Below, piece after piece: positions 45,258-52,961 of a stretch of DNA of 64,000 nucleotides. The stretch spans positions 744,001-808,000 of the forward strand of contig NZ_BLRH01000035.1 in the NCBI RefSeq assembly GCF_025996515.1, read 5' to 3'. Numbering within the stretch: the stretch's first letter is position 1; every line of letters starts with the position of its first letter. The translations under genes were made by a program, and so were the position numbers. The DNA comes from Rhizohabitans arisaemae. Its GTDB lineage: Bacteria; Actinomycetota; Actinomycetes; Streptosporangiales; Streptosporangiaceae. The notes below the pieces were generated by a model. The model was not told where the DNA came from and ran no database searches. It worked only from the letters and a program-made list of their open reading frames with translations.

Positions 45258-45887
45258 ATGTCGGACCAGCATGTGTGCGCACGCCCGGACAGCTGGTTGC
45301 GGGACGCGCGGACCGCACGTCTATTGTCCTGGCTGACGCTGGGCTGGCTGACCCTGGAGAGCGGGATCGGCCTGTCGGCCGGTCTGGCCGCGCACTCGGC
45401 GTCGCTGATCGGGTGGTCCCTCTCCTCGCTGGTGGAGGCCCTCGCCGGGATCGTGGTGATCTGGCGTTTCACCGGCAGCCGCACCCTGTCGGCCACCGCC
45501 GAGCTCAGGGCCCGGCGGGTGGTGGCGGTGAGCTTCTGGGTCCTCGGACCGTACCTGGTCGTCCACGTGCTCCACGACCTGGGCTCGGGGCACCGGGCCG
45601 AGGAGTCCGCGCTCGGTGTCGCCGTCACCGCGGTGAGCCTGGTGACGATGCCGTTTCTGGGCGCGGCCAAGCGGCGGCTCGGCACGCGGCTGGAGTCCGC
45701 GTCGACGGCGGGGGAGGGTACGCAGAACCTGCTCTGTGCCTGGGCGGCGGGCGGGGTCCTGGCCGGGCTGGCGCTCAACGCGGTCGCCGGGATCTGGTGG
45801 GTGGACCCGCTGGTCGCCTTGATCCTCGCCGGGGTCGCGGTGTACGAGGGCAACCGCACCTGGCACGGCGTGACCTGCTGCCCGTGA
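45258..45887 (+). CDS. CDF-like cation transporter domain, short
   Basis: The 209-residue membrane protein has about six hydrophobic segments and resembles the TM part of cation diffusion facilitators (LTLESGIGLSAGLAAHSASLIGWSLSSLVEAL; GIWWVDPLVALILAGVAVYEG). The cytoplasmic metal-binding domain is missing. In the first metal-site helix the usual Asp position reads Ser (GWSLSSLVE rather than GFGLDSLVE); the second helix keeps WWVDP. It may transport another ion or be non-functional. GGAGG lies five bases before ATG. Confidence 0.7.
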   Translation: MSDQHVCARPDSWLRDARTARLLSWLTLGWLTLESGIGLSAGLAAHSASLIGWSLSSLVEALAGIVVIWRFTGSRTLSATAELRARRVVAVSFWVLGPYLVVHVLHDLGSGHRAEESALGVAVTAVSLVTMPFLGAAKRRLGTRLESASTAGEGTQNLLCAWAAGGVLAGLALNAVAGIWWVDPLVALILAGVAVYEGNRTWHGVTCCP

Positions 45888-46070
45888 CCTCCCGGACATT
45901 GCGCCGGTCGCGACGGCGCTGACAGGCTTTTCCGCCTGGACATCCGGGTTTGCGGCGGCGGGCTTCCGGATCGGCTCATCACTCGGCAGGGTGAGTGACG
46001 TGTCGAATGACGTACTCCCCGCAATTGGAATGCGAGGCTTTCCGGGCTTGACACCTTTCGGGGAGGAACC

Positions 46071-47696
46071 ATGCGACGCACCGCGCGAACCGCACAGATC
46101 ACCGCTCTGACCACGGGTCTACTGATCGGACTGGCGTCGACGCCCACCTGGGCGTCACCTCCCGCGGACGGCATGGCCGTCCCCGATCCCCGGCCCACCA
46201 ACGAGACGTCCGTCACCTACCACACAGTGCCGCCGGGTGGGTACATGTCCCATGAGGACGCGGTGAAGGTCGTCATGGAAGCAATGAAGGACAAGGTCAG
46301 GGGAGGCGGGTCCGAGTCCGGGCGGGGCCGTCCCAAGCCGGGTTACGGTCGTCCCGGGATGGGGTACCCGATGTCGGGCCACGGCCGTCCTGGGATGGGT
46401 TACCCAAGGTCGGGCCACGGCCGTCCCGGTATGGGCTTCTCCCGGCCGGATCGTGGACGTCCCGGGATGGGTTACTCCCGCCCGGGTTATCGGCCCGGGA
46501 TGGGCTACGGGCCGGGTCAGGGCCGCCCCGGGATGGGCTATCCCCGCCCGGGCCAAGGTCGTCCTGAGACGGGCTATCCGGGGTCCGGACAGGGTCGTCC
46601 CGGGACGGGCTACTACGGGCCCGGCCAGAATCGTCCGGGGATGGGTTACTCCCGCCCGGGTTATCGGCCCGGGATGGGCTACGAGCCGGGTCAGGGCCGC
46701 CCCGGATCGGGCTACTCCAGGCCGGGTCAGGGTGGTCGTCCGGGGATGGGCTACTCCAGGCCGGAAGGTCGTCCAGGGACGGGGTACACCAGGCCGGAGC
46801 AGAGCCGTCCCATGGCGGGCCCCTCCCGGCCGGGCGGCAGCCGTTCGTTCGCGGGCCACGCCGATCCGGGCCGGGCGCGCCCCGCGGTGAGCGCCCGCTC
46901 GGCGATGCTGTACGACGCGCAGGCCGGGCGGGTCCTGCTCGCCAAGGACGCCCAGCGGGTACGTCCGGTGGCGAGCCTCACCAAGGTCATGACCGCCTAC
47001 ATCGTGCTGAAGGAGGGCAGGCTGGACGACAGGATCCGGATCACGGAGGCAGACGTCCGGCACGCCCGGACGAGCGGGGCCACCCACGCCGCGCTGCGAC
47101 CGGGGGAGGTCTTGACCACGCGGGAACTGCTGTACGCCCTCATGCTCTCGTCGGCGAGCGACGCCTCCGAGGCGCTCGCCCGCACCTACGGCCCGGGTGT
47201 CCCGCGATTCGTCGACAAGATGAACCGGTACGCGTCCAGGCTCGGGATGCGGCAGACCCGCTACGTGAACCCGGACGGGCTTCCGGAGACCGACCGCTCC
47301 GGACGCGGCGGCTTCTCCACCGCCTCGGATCAGGTGCGGCTGGCGCGGCTCGCCCTGCTCGACCCCGCGTTCACCTCGATCGCGAGCGCGCCCCGCTACA
47401 CCCTCGCCGCCGCCCAGGGACGGCCGGCCCGTACCTGGCGTAACACCAACAGCCTGCTCACCTCCTACCGGGACGCCGTCGGGGTGAAGACCGGCTTCAC
47501 CTCCCCGGCCGGCTTCTGCCTGTCGTTCGCGGCCCGCCGGGACGGCCGGCTGCTGATCGGGGTTCTCCTGGACGCGACGAAGAACAGCTCGGCCAGCCGC
47601 TTCCGGGACGCCGCCCGCCTGCTGGACTGGGCTTACAGCGCGGACCGGACTCCGCTCGTCGCCACGGGCGAGTCCGCCGCCGGCGCGACGGGCTAG
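46071..47696 (+). CDS. D-alanyl-D-alanine carboxypeptidase with Gly/Pro-rich repeat domain, copy 2
   Basis: GGGGAGGA precedes ATG 46071; the protein has 541 residues. A signal peptide (TTGLLIGLASTPTWA) is followed by about 160 residues of RPGMGYSRPGYG-like repeats, then an S11 peptidase domain with SLTKVM, SSASDASEAL and VKTGFTSPAGF. The catalytic part closely follows copy 1 at 26435-27457. The positively charged repeats probably hold the enzyme in the wall or bind anionic polymers. A MSHEDAVKVVMEAMKDKV segment before the repeats resembles no domain I know. Confidence 0.9.
   Translation: MRRTARTAQITALTTGLLIGLASTPTWASPPADGMAVPDPRPTNETSVTYHTVPPGGYMSHEDAVKVVMEAMKDKVRGGGSESGRGRPKPGYGRPGMGYPMSGHGRPGMGYPRSGHGRPGMGFSRPDRGRPGMGYSRPGYRPGMGYGPGQGRPGMGYPRPGQGRPETGYPGSGQGRPGTGYYGPGQNRPGMGYSRPGYRPGMGYEPGQGRPGSGYSRPGQGGRPGMGYSRPEGRPGTGYTRPEQSRPMAGPSRPGGSRSFAGHADPGRARPAVSARSAMLYDAQAGRVLLAKDAQRVRPVASLTKVMTAYIVLKEGRLDDRIRITEADVRHARTSGATHAALRPGEVLTTRELLYALMLSSASDASEALARTYGPGVPRFVDKMNRYASRLGMRQTRYVNPDGLPETDRSGRGGFSTASDQVRLARLALLDPAFTSIASAPRYTLAAAQGRPARTWRNTNSLLTSYRDAVGVKTGFTSPAGFCLSFAARRDGRLLIGVLLDATKNSSASRFRDAARLLDWAYSADRTPLVATGESAAGATG
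46325..46815 (+). repeat. Repeats coding RPGMGYxRPGxG
   Basis: About fourteen imperfect units, mostly 30-42 bp, encode GRPGMGYSRPG, GRPGMGYPRPG and YRPGMGYGPGQ. A longer stretch (about 46460-46520) recurs almost unchanged at about 46630-46695, so some copies are recent. Confidence 0.85.
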
Positions 47697-47719
47697 CCCC
47701 GGGCGACCGCTGTGCAGCC

Positions 47720-47754
47720 GGGGCCGGCCGGGCGACTCTCGCCCGGCCGGCCCC
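47720..47754. terminator. Bidirectional hairpin terminator
   Basis: A perfect 16-bp GC stem (47720-47735 with 47739-47754) and 3-base loop lies between the convergent DD-carboxypeptidase gene and the RiPP operon. Confidence 0.8.
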
Positions 47755-47798
47755 GTCGTGTGCCGCGGGGTGTGCGGTACGGCGGCTCGGACGCGGTG

Positions 47799-48323
47799 TC
47801 AGGCGAGCCAGCCGGGTGGGAGGGCGGGAGAGCAGCGGGCGCGGGCGGCGGGGGAGAGGAACGGGGTCAGGGAGCGCAGGGTGGGCCGGGCGTCCGCCAG
47901 GTGCGCGAGACCGAGGCGGGGAAGCTGCTCCAGGAGGTTGGCGGCGTAGACGTCCGCGAGGGCGTGCCGCAGCGGAGCGTCCACGGTCAGGGTGGAGCCG
48001 TCGCCCAGCCGGAGTTCCGGCGAGTCCGGGACGGGGAACGCGCCGGGGGCGCGGTGGGCGAAGGCGTAGGCGAGGGTCTCCGCGGAGGGGCCGACGACCG
48101 AGCGGACGACCGGGCGGGCTCCGGGGGTCAGCAGGGGGCGGCCTCCGGCGGGTGATCCGTACACCGAGTGCAGGAGGCCGCCGTGGACCACCCAGTCGGG
48201 TTCCGCCCAGGAGTCGAGGATGCGGGCGGTTCCGGTGAGGTGGTCCAGGAGCGTGCGGCCGCTGTGCGGAACCCGGTCGGCTCCACAGGTCCGCAGCAGG
48301 GCGACCGCGATCTCGGAGATCAC
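47799..48323 (-). CDS. HD-like DUF6817-type protein of the RiPP operon
   Basis: GTG 48323 overlaps the radical SAM stop (GTGA), giving 174 residues. RVPHSGRTLLDHLTGTARIL, WVVHGGLLHSVYGS and RHALADVYAANLLEQLPRLG follow the pattern of DUF6817, a His-rich domain related to HD hydrolases (His in HSGRTLLDHL, then LLHSVYG). Its role is not established. As the last gene of a tightly coupled operon it may finish, transport or hydrolyse part of the modified peptide. Confidence 0.75.
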   Translation of the reverse strand: MISEIAVALLRTCGADRVPHSGRTLLDHLTGTARILDSWAEPDWVVHGGLLHSVYGSPAGGRPLLTPGARPVVRSVVGPSAETLAYAFAHRAPGAFPVPDSPELRLGDGSTLTVDAPLRHALADVYAANLLEQLPRLGLAHLADARPTLRSLTPFLSPAARARCSPALPPGWLA

Positions 48324-50353
48324 GCGGGGGCCTTGGCGGTCCGGGCCGGCGAAGGCCTGAGGAGATACCTCTTGATCGGCACGGTGGAGACCTCCTCCTC
48401 CGACGCCGAGACCCCCCGGACGCAGTCGATCAGCGCGGTCAACGCCGCGTGGTTCGGCTGATAGACCGCCAGGTCGGTGGCGAGCGCGAGGTGGAGCCCC
48501 CGATCCCGGTAGATCAGGCCGTGCTCGGCGAGCAGGGCGAGCGCGGCCGCCACGTCGTCGTCGGTGACGCCGGGGTGCTCGGCGCGGGCCGCGGCCGTCA
48601 GCGCCGGCGAGCCGGTGAAGCGGTCGCATGCCAGGTAGAGGGTGCGGGCGAGGCCGTCGAGCACGGTGAGCGGGGCGCCGGCGCAGGGCCGGGTGTCCCA
48701 GAGCAGCAGGTAGGGCGGTCGGTCCATCATGACGAAGACCGAGGAGTCGTGGACCCGGAACCACTCCTCGACGGCCTGGCCCAGCGCCTCGGTGTAGGCG
48801 GTGACGTCTCTGCCGTCGGCGTACCGGAAGGTGAAGAAGTAGGCGAGGTTGGCGAGTGCCTCGTCGTCCAGCCGGTAGACGTACCGGTAGGAGGGGTAGG
48901 GCCGTACGTCGGTCAGGCCGTACTCCGCGGCTTTGCTGTGGTTCGGGCTGAAGCGGTCGAGCCGGATGGCGGAGGCGCCGCCCGGCGGGGGAAGGTGCGC
49001 GAGCAGCGGGAGCGCCCGGGCCATGCGCGCGTACTCCTCGGGTGGCTCTCCGGGGAATCCCCAGAGCAGGTTCCACTCGGGTTTCACCCCGAGCTCCAGG
49101 CACCATTTGAGCAGCTGGACGTTTTGGATGCCGCGGACGCCCTTCCGCATCAACGCCAGCACCGGGTCGCTCAGGCTCTCGATTCCCGGCTGGATGTTGT
49201 CCACCCCGGCGGCCTTGAGCAGCCGGATCTGGTCCTTGCGCAGATTCGCCTTCGTCTCGTAGAAGACCTGCAGGTCGAGTTTCCGCTCCGCCAGCCACGG
49301 CAGGTATTCCCCGAAGTACCGCATGTCCAGGATGTTGTCCACCATGGAGACCTGGTGGACGTCGTACCGCTCCGTCAGGGTCTCCAGCTCCCGCATCGCC
49401 GTGCGCTGGGACTTGCGGCGGAAGGTGAGGCCGGTGCCGTTGAGCCCGCAGAAGGTGCAGTGGTGTTTCTCGCCCCACCAGCAGCCCCGCGAGGTCTCCA
49501 GCACGAGTCTCGGGCTGAGCCCCCAGGCGGCCGCGACCGCGGACGCCTCGGCGAAGTACTCGTCGTAGTCGGGGGCGGGCAGGCTGTCCAGGTCGGTCAC
49601 GGCCGGTCGCACCGGCAGGCCGACGCCAACGCCTGCGCCCCGGGTGCGCAGGCCGCGGACGCGACGTACGGGACGTCCCCGCTGGAATGCGGTGACCAGC
49701 TCGCGGAAGGCGTCCTCGCCTTCGCCCGACACGACGGCGTCGAGCGCGGGGAAGTGTTTCAGCAGTTCGATCCCCATGGGGTCTTCGCAGTTGGCCCCGC
49801 CCATGACCGTGTAGACGTCCGGTCGGCGCCGCTTGATCTCCCGGGCGATCGCCAGCGAGGACATGTTCTGCTGGAAGACGCTGGTGAACCCGACGAGGTC
49901 CGGTTCGCGGCCGAGGATCTCCTCGGCGGCGGCTCGGACGAAGTCCGCCGCGCTCGCCCGGGCGCGGATCAGGTTCTCCGTGAACAGCGGGAGGGCTTCG
50001 GGCTCGCAGCGCCTGGTCTTGCGGTGCGCGACGTCGCCGCCGTGGATGATCCGCGACAGGTAGGCGTCGTCGTCCTCACCGGGGGAACCGGTCGCCGCCG
50101 GCGCGAAGACCCACTCCCCGGCGAGGTCGTGGGTGGCGGGTGCGCCCGCGGCCAGTTTCCCGTAGGCCGTCTCGCCGATGATCCGGGCGAAGGCGAAGCC
50201 CTGATAGAACACCTTCACCTCGGCGCCGAGTGCGGATCCGAGCGATTTGAGCAGCCCGAGGGCGAGTGAAGGGGTGTCGAGCGGGCCGAACGGGGCGGAG
50301 ACCAGGGAGATCCGGAGCGGTGTGGAACGTTCCATGTTTCCGGCGGGGCTCAT
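48320..50353 (-). CDS. B12-binding radical SAM enzyme of RiPP maturation (C-methyltransferase-like)
   Basis: ATG 50353 overlaps the HExxH gene stop (ATGA) and has GGAG upstream; it gives 677 residues. A cobalamin-binding Rossmann domain (about 1-230: LVGFTSVFQQNMSSLAIAR, VMGGANCEDPMG, VVSGEGEDAF) precedes the radical SAM core with Cys291, Cys299 and Cys302 in CWWGEKHHCTFC. This CX7CX2C spacing is the mark of the RiPP maturation radical SAM 1 group (TIGR03975). NIQPGIESLSDPVLALMRKG and WNLLWGFPGEPPEEY support it. Such enzymes methylate unactivated carbons of peptide residues. A C-terminal helical region (about 500-677) likely binds the peptide. Confidence 0.9.
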   Translation of the reverse strand: MSPAGNMERSTPLRISLVSAPFGPLDTPSLALGLLKSLGSALGAEVKVFYQGFAFARIIGETAYGKLAAGAPATHDLAGEWVFAPAATGSPGEDDDAYLSRIIHGGDVAHRKTRRCEPEALPLFTENLIRARASAADFVRAAAEEILGREPDLVGFTSVFQQNMSSLAIAREIKRRRPDVYTVMGGANCEDPMGIELLKHFPALDAVVSGEGEDAFRELVTAFQRGRPVRRVRGLRTRGAGVGVGLPVRPAVTDLDSLPAPDYDEYFAEASAVAAAWGLSPRLVLETSRGCWWGEKHHCTFCGLNGTGLTFRRKSQRTAMRELETLTERYDVHQVSMVDNILDMRYFGEYLPWLAERKLDLQVFYETKANLRKDQIRLLKAAGVDNIQPGIESLSDPVLALMRKGVRGIQNVQLLKWCLELGVKPEWNLLWGFPGEPPEEYARMARALPLLAHLPPPGGASAIRLDRFSPNHSKAAEYGLTDVRPYPSYRYVYRLDDEALANLAYFFTFRYADGRDVTAYTEALGQAVEEWFRVHDSSVFVMMDRPPYLLLWDTRPCAGAPLTVLDGLARTLYLACDRFTGSPALTAAARAEHPGVTDDDVAAALALLAEHGLIYRDRGLHLALATDLAVYQPNHAALTALIDCVRGVSASEEEVSTVPIKRYLLRPSPARTAKAPA

Positions 50354-51414
50354 CTGTCGCTCCATGATCTGCCGAACTCCAGGATCTCCCGCAGGGCCGG
50401 GTCGCCGGGTGTCTGAGAGCCCAGCCCTTCGCCGAGCCGACGCGCCGCCTCGCCCAGTTCCGCGGCGCGTCGTCCGTAGGCCTCGGGGTCGTCGCCGGAT
50501 CGGCGATCGGCGAGCCAGGCGTTGAACCTGGCGGCCTCAAGGTAGATCAGGTAGGCGTGGGTCATCACGTCCCTGCCCAGCAGCCGGCCGGTGAGCGGGG
50601 AACGGACGGGGGCGCCCGGCGCCGGGACGGCGGCCTCGGGACGGAACTCCCACAGGCGCCAGAGCTCCTGGTGGGCGTACTCGTGCAGCAGTCCCTCGGC
50701 CACCAGGCCGACGTCCTCCTCCGACGCGTCCACGAAGATCCCGCCGAAGTAGGTCAGCCGGCAGCTGTAGCTCCGCCGGGGGAGCGTGGCGAGGCTCGGT
50801 GTGATCACGATGGTCCGCACCACCTCGGCGAAATCGGCCGCCAGGACGGGGGAGAAAGCGCGGATCAGCCGGAGCGCTTCGGTCACCCGCGCGACGCGGG
50901 GGTCGGTGGGACCCGGTGCGTCACCGGCCGGGTAGAGGTCGGCCGGGATGAGGTCCGCGAACAGCCCGGTCCTCGGGTACATCGCCACCAGGTCCTCGGT
51001 CAGCCGTACCGCCGTGGTGGGGAACACGTCCTCCAGGCGGTTTTGGCGGAGGGTGAGGACGGCGTCGTGGGAGTGGCAGAGCCGCCAGTAGCCGCCGGGT
51101 GGCCGGCCCGGCGCCGACCGGGGGGACAGGCCCAGATGCAGGGCGAGTCTGCGCAGGCACTCGTCGATCTCCACCGGGGTCCGGTCGTGGTCGCGGAGCG
51201 CGTGCAGAAACGGATAGATCTCCGGGTTTCCCCGGCTCTTCCCGTTCGGCCGGGCGAGGTATTCCTCAAACGCCTCCAGGACGTCCCGTCGGCCGGAGAG
51301 GTGCTCCCGCTCTTTCAGCGAGCGCAGCAGACGGATTGCCAGGGAGAACGGTTCACGTATTCGGCGGTTTTCCCCGCCGGATTGGTGCGTCACCAGGTCA
51401 CCGATGAGATGCAT
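50350..51414 (-). CDS. HExxH-type peptide-modifying protein (aKG-HExxH beta-hydroxylase-like)
   Basis: ATG 51414 is preceded by GGGAAAG and gives 354 residues; a TTG eight codons earlier is less likely. HEYAH at 244-248 (LVAEGLLHEYAHQELW) lies after a ILI-type strand (RTIVITPSL), and RLTYFGGIFVDASE precedes it. The layout matches the HExxH RiPP-associated family TIGR04267, for which 2-oxoglutarate-dependent beta-hydroxylation of peptide residues has been described. Its place between precursor and radical SAM genes fits a tailoring role. Metal and co-substrate are inferred. Confidence 0.83.
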   Translation of the reverse strand: MHLIGDLVTHQSGGENRRIREPFSLAIRLLRSLKEREHLSGRRDVLEAFEEYLARPNGKSRGNPEIYPFLHALRDHDRTPVEIDECLRRLALHLGLSPRSAPGRPPGGYWRLCHSHDAVLTLRQNRLEDVFPTTAVRLTEDLVAMYPRTGLFADLIPADLYPAGDAPGPTDPRVARVTEALRLIRAFSPVLAADFAEVVRTIVITPSLATLPRRSYSCRLTYFGGIFVDASEEDVGLVAEGLLHEYAHQELWRLWEFRPEAAVPAPGAPVRSPLTGRLLGRDVMTHAYLIYLEAARFNAWLADRRSGDDPEAYGRRAAELGEAARRLGEGLGSQTPGDPALREILEFGRSWSDR

Positions 51415-51597
51415 TGGCACTTTCCCATAGGAAAACAAGCCGGCGGGGGACGGCGTCCGGGCCTCGGGTTTTTGTCTTTGCGGATGTCGTCCGGCGGAAT
51501 ATCGGCCGAAGTCCGACCTCCGTTGCCGAGATGCCCGGCGCCGTCGGCGGGTGAATTCTGTTTCAGGGTGTTTCGCGGATTTCGGCGGATGGGTGGC

Positions 51598-51795
51598 TCA
51601 GAAATCCACACCCACACTGACGTGTACGTTGTTGACGACGGGGTCGGTCCGGCCGATCGGAATATTCGACTTCAGGATCTCGGCGAGCTCCTGATTCTTG
51701 ATGACCAGATTTCCGTCTCGGTCGACCGAGAAATGCTCCCTGGTGAGCGATTCGTTGACGGGTAGATCGAGTTCTGTCGAGGTTCTCTTCGTCAT
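51598..51795 (-). CDS. RiPP precursor peptide
   Basis: The 65-residue peptide starts at ATG 51795, seven bases after a strong AAGGAG. Residues 1-45 look like a leader: hydrophilic, Glu-rich, then DGNLVIKNQELAEILKSN, an amphipathic helix of the kind recognised by RiPP enzymes. The C-terminal part reads IPIGRTDPVVNNVHVSVGVDF-like; the last 15 residues DPVVNNVHVSVGVDF hold five Val, two Asn and one His, good targets for C-methylation and beta-hydroxylation, and no Cys, Ser-rich or Thr-rich core. It has its own promoter and opens the operon. Leader/core boundary is a guess near residue 45-51. Confidence 0.82.
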   Translation of the reverse strand: MTKRTSTELDLPVNESLTREHFSVDRDGNLVIKNQELAEILKSNIPIGRTDPVVNNVHVSVGVDF

Positions 51796-51837
51796 GACCG
51801 ATCTCCTTGGGTCGTCGAAATTGCGGCTCCCAAGGGG

Positions 51838-51866
51838 AACCTACGTCCCGGGATTGGTCACGTCAA
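51838..51866 (-). promoter_or_regulatory. Promoter of the RiPP operon, with dyad near the start site
   Basis: TTGACG (51866-51861) and TAGGTT (51843-51838) are separated by 17 bp, one of the clearest promoters in the window. Transcription should start near 51831. A 7-bp dyad CCTTGGG/CCCAAGG (51829-51835 and 51805-51811) covers the predicted start and the ribosome site (51803-51808). The gap to the sulfotransferase stop at 52056 shows no gene. Confidence 0.7.
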
Positions 51867-52055
51867 CGTCTCATCCAGGTCTTGCGAAAATGATTTTCCT
51901 GACGGCCTGGCCTTGCAGTGGCTTTTCTCGGCTGACATTTATGAATCATTTGGTCAATGATTGTCAATCGCCGTCATCCGACAAATGCCTAAAAACCCGG
52001 GTGAGGAGAAGCCCGGATCGCCCACCTTGACCGGATGCCGGGCGTGACCCGCCGC

Positions 52056-52883
52056 TCAGCCGGTGATCGGGTAGTCCCAGCTCCGGCAGATCTCGTGCAG
52101 GCCTTCGGGGGTGTGGTCGGGGAAGGGCGCGGCCTGCTGGATCCGGCCGGAACTGATCTTCTCCTTCCAGTCGCCGAGGCCCCGCTTGAAGGAGGTGCCG
52201 CTCTTGCCGTACTCCAGCATCCCCGGCTCCCAGGCGAGGCCGAGGAAGTCGCACAACCCCCGGCCGACCCGTTCCGGTTCCGCGGTGAGCTCCTCGTACC
52301 GCACGGTGATCCCGGGGAGCTCGGTGCGCGCCTCGTTCAGCGCGTTCATGTAGCCGAGCACGTTCTCGACGGTCTCCTCGACGGTCCACTTGGGGCGGGC
52401 CTGATGCCAGGAGCGGGCGATCGAGGCGGGGTGCCGGAGGAGGAAGACGTGCGCGGCGCCGGGCCAGCACTGGGCGATCCGGCGCCACATGAAGACGTGG
52501 TTGGGGGTCTTCACCACGATCCGGGTCTTGCCGCTCTTGGCCAGTTCGGTGTCGAGGATGCGGTCCCAGAGGAGGTGCTCCAGGTCGCGCGCCGACATCC
52601 CCAGCTCCTTCATCGCCTTCTGCACGTAGGAGGAGCCGAGCTCGACGTGCATGTGCCGCAGATGCAGCTCATGCGGGGCGTGCAGTGTGGAGTGGCTGCC
52701 GAGGACGGACTTGAGCAGGGTGGAGCCGGAGCGTACCGAGCAGTGGATGAACACCGGGTCGGGAACCAGCCGGTCGTCGTCTGAGCGGCCGCCGCGCGTG
52801 CTGGGGCTCGCCGGGCCGACTCGGGTGAGCTGGTATCCGGTCAACCGTTGCAGGGCATCGTTGACCCGTCGTTTGATGTCCAT
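52056..52883 (-). CDS. Sulfotransferase (PAPS-dependent)
   Basis: ATG 52883 gives 275 residues. The 5'-PSB loop HCSVRSGSTLLKSVLGSH and 3'-PB segment HVFLLRHPASIARSWHQ match sulfotransferases of the Stf0/NodH-like kind, and VKTPNHVFMWRR lies between. It moves a sulfate from PAPS to a sugar, lipid or peptide. It lies directly upstream of the RiPP operon in the same direction but is separated from it by the operon's own promoter. It could modify the peptide or belong to the glycan genes. Confidence 0.87.
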   Translation of the reverse strand: MDIKRRVNDALQRLTGYQLTRVGPASPSTRGGRSDDDRLVPDPVFIHCSVRSGSTLLKSVLGSHSTLHAPHELHLRHMHVELGSSYVQKAMKELGMSARDLEHLLWDRILDTELAKSGKTRIVVKTPNHVFMWRRIAQCWPGAAHVFLLRHPASIARSWHQARPKWTVEETVENVLGYMNALNEARTELPGITVRYEELTAEPERVGRGLCDFLGLAWEPGMLEYGKSGTSFKRGLGDWKEKISSGRIQQAAPFPDHTPEGLHEICRSWDYPITG

Positions 52884-52961
52884 TGAGGCAAGTCTCCCGA
52901 CTTGTCCTGAAAAAAGCCTCAAAGAAGCCTGATGGGAACCTGGCATTCCACTCGGAGTGCC

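Noticed and set aside
51390-51617. Possible second precursor peptide between the RiPP precursor and the HExxH gene
   Set aside because: It starts inside the precursor gene in another frame, is Pro/Arg-rich, lacks the leader helix and has no ribosome site.
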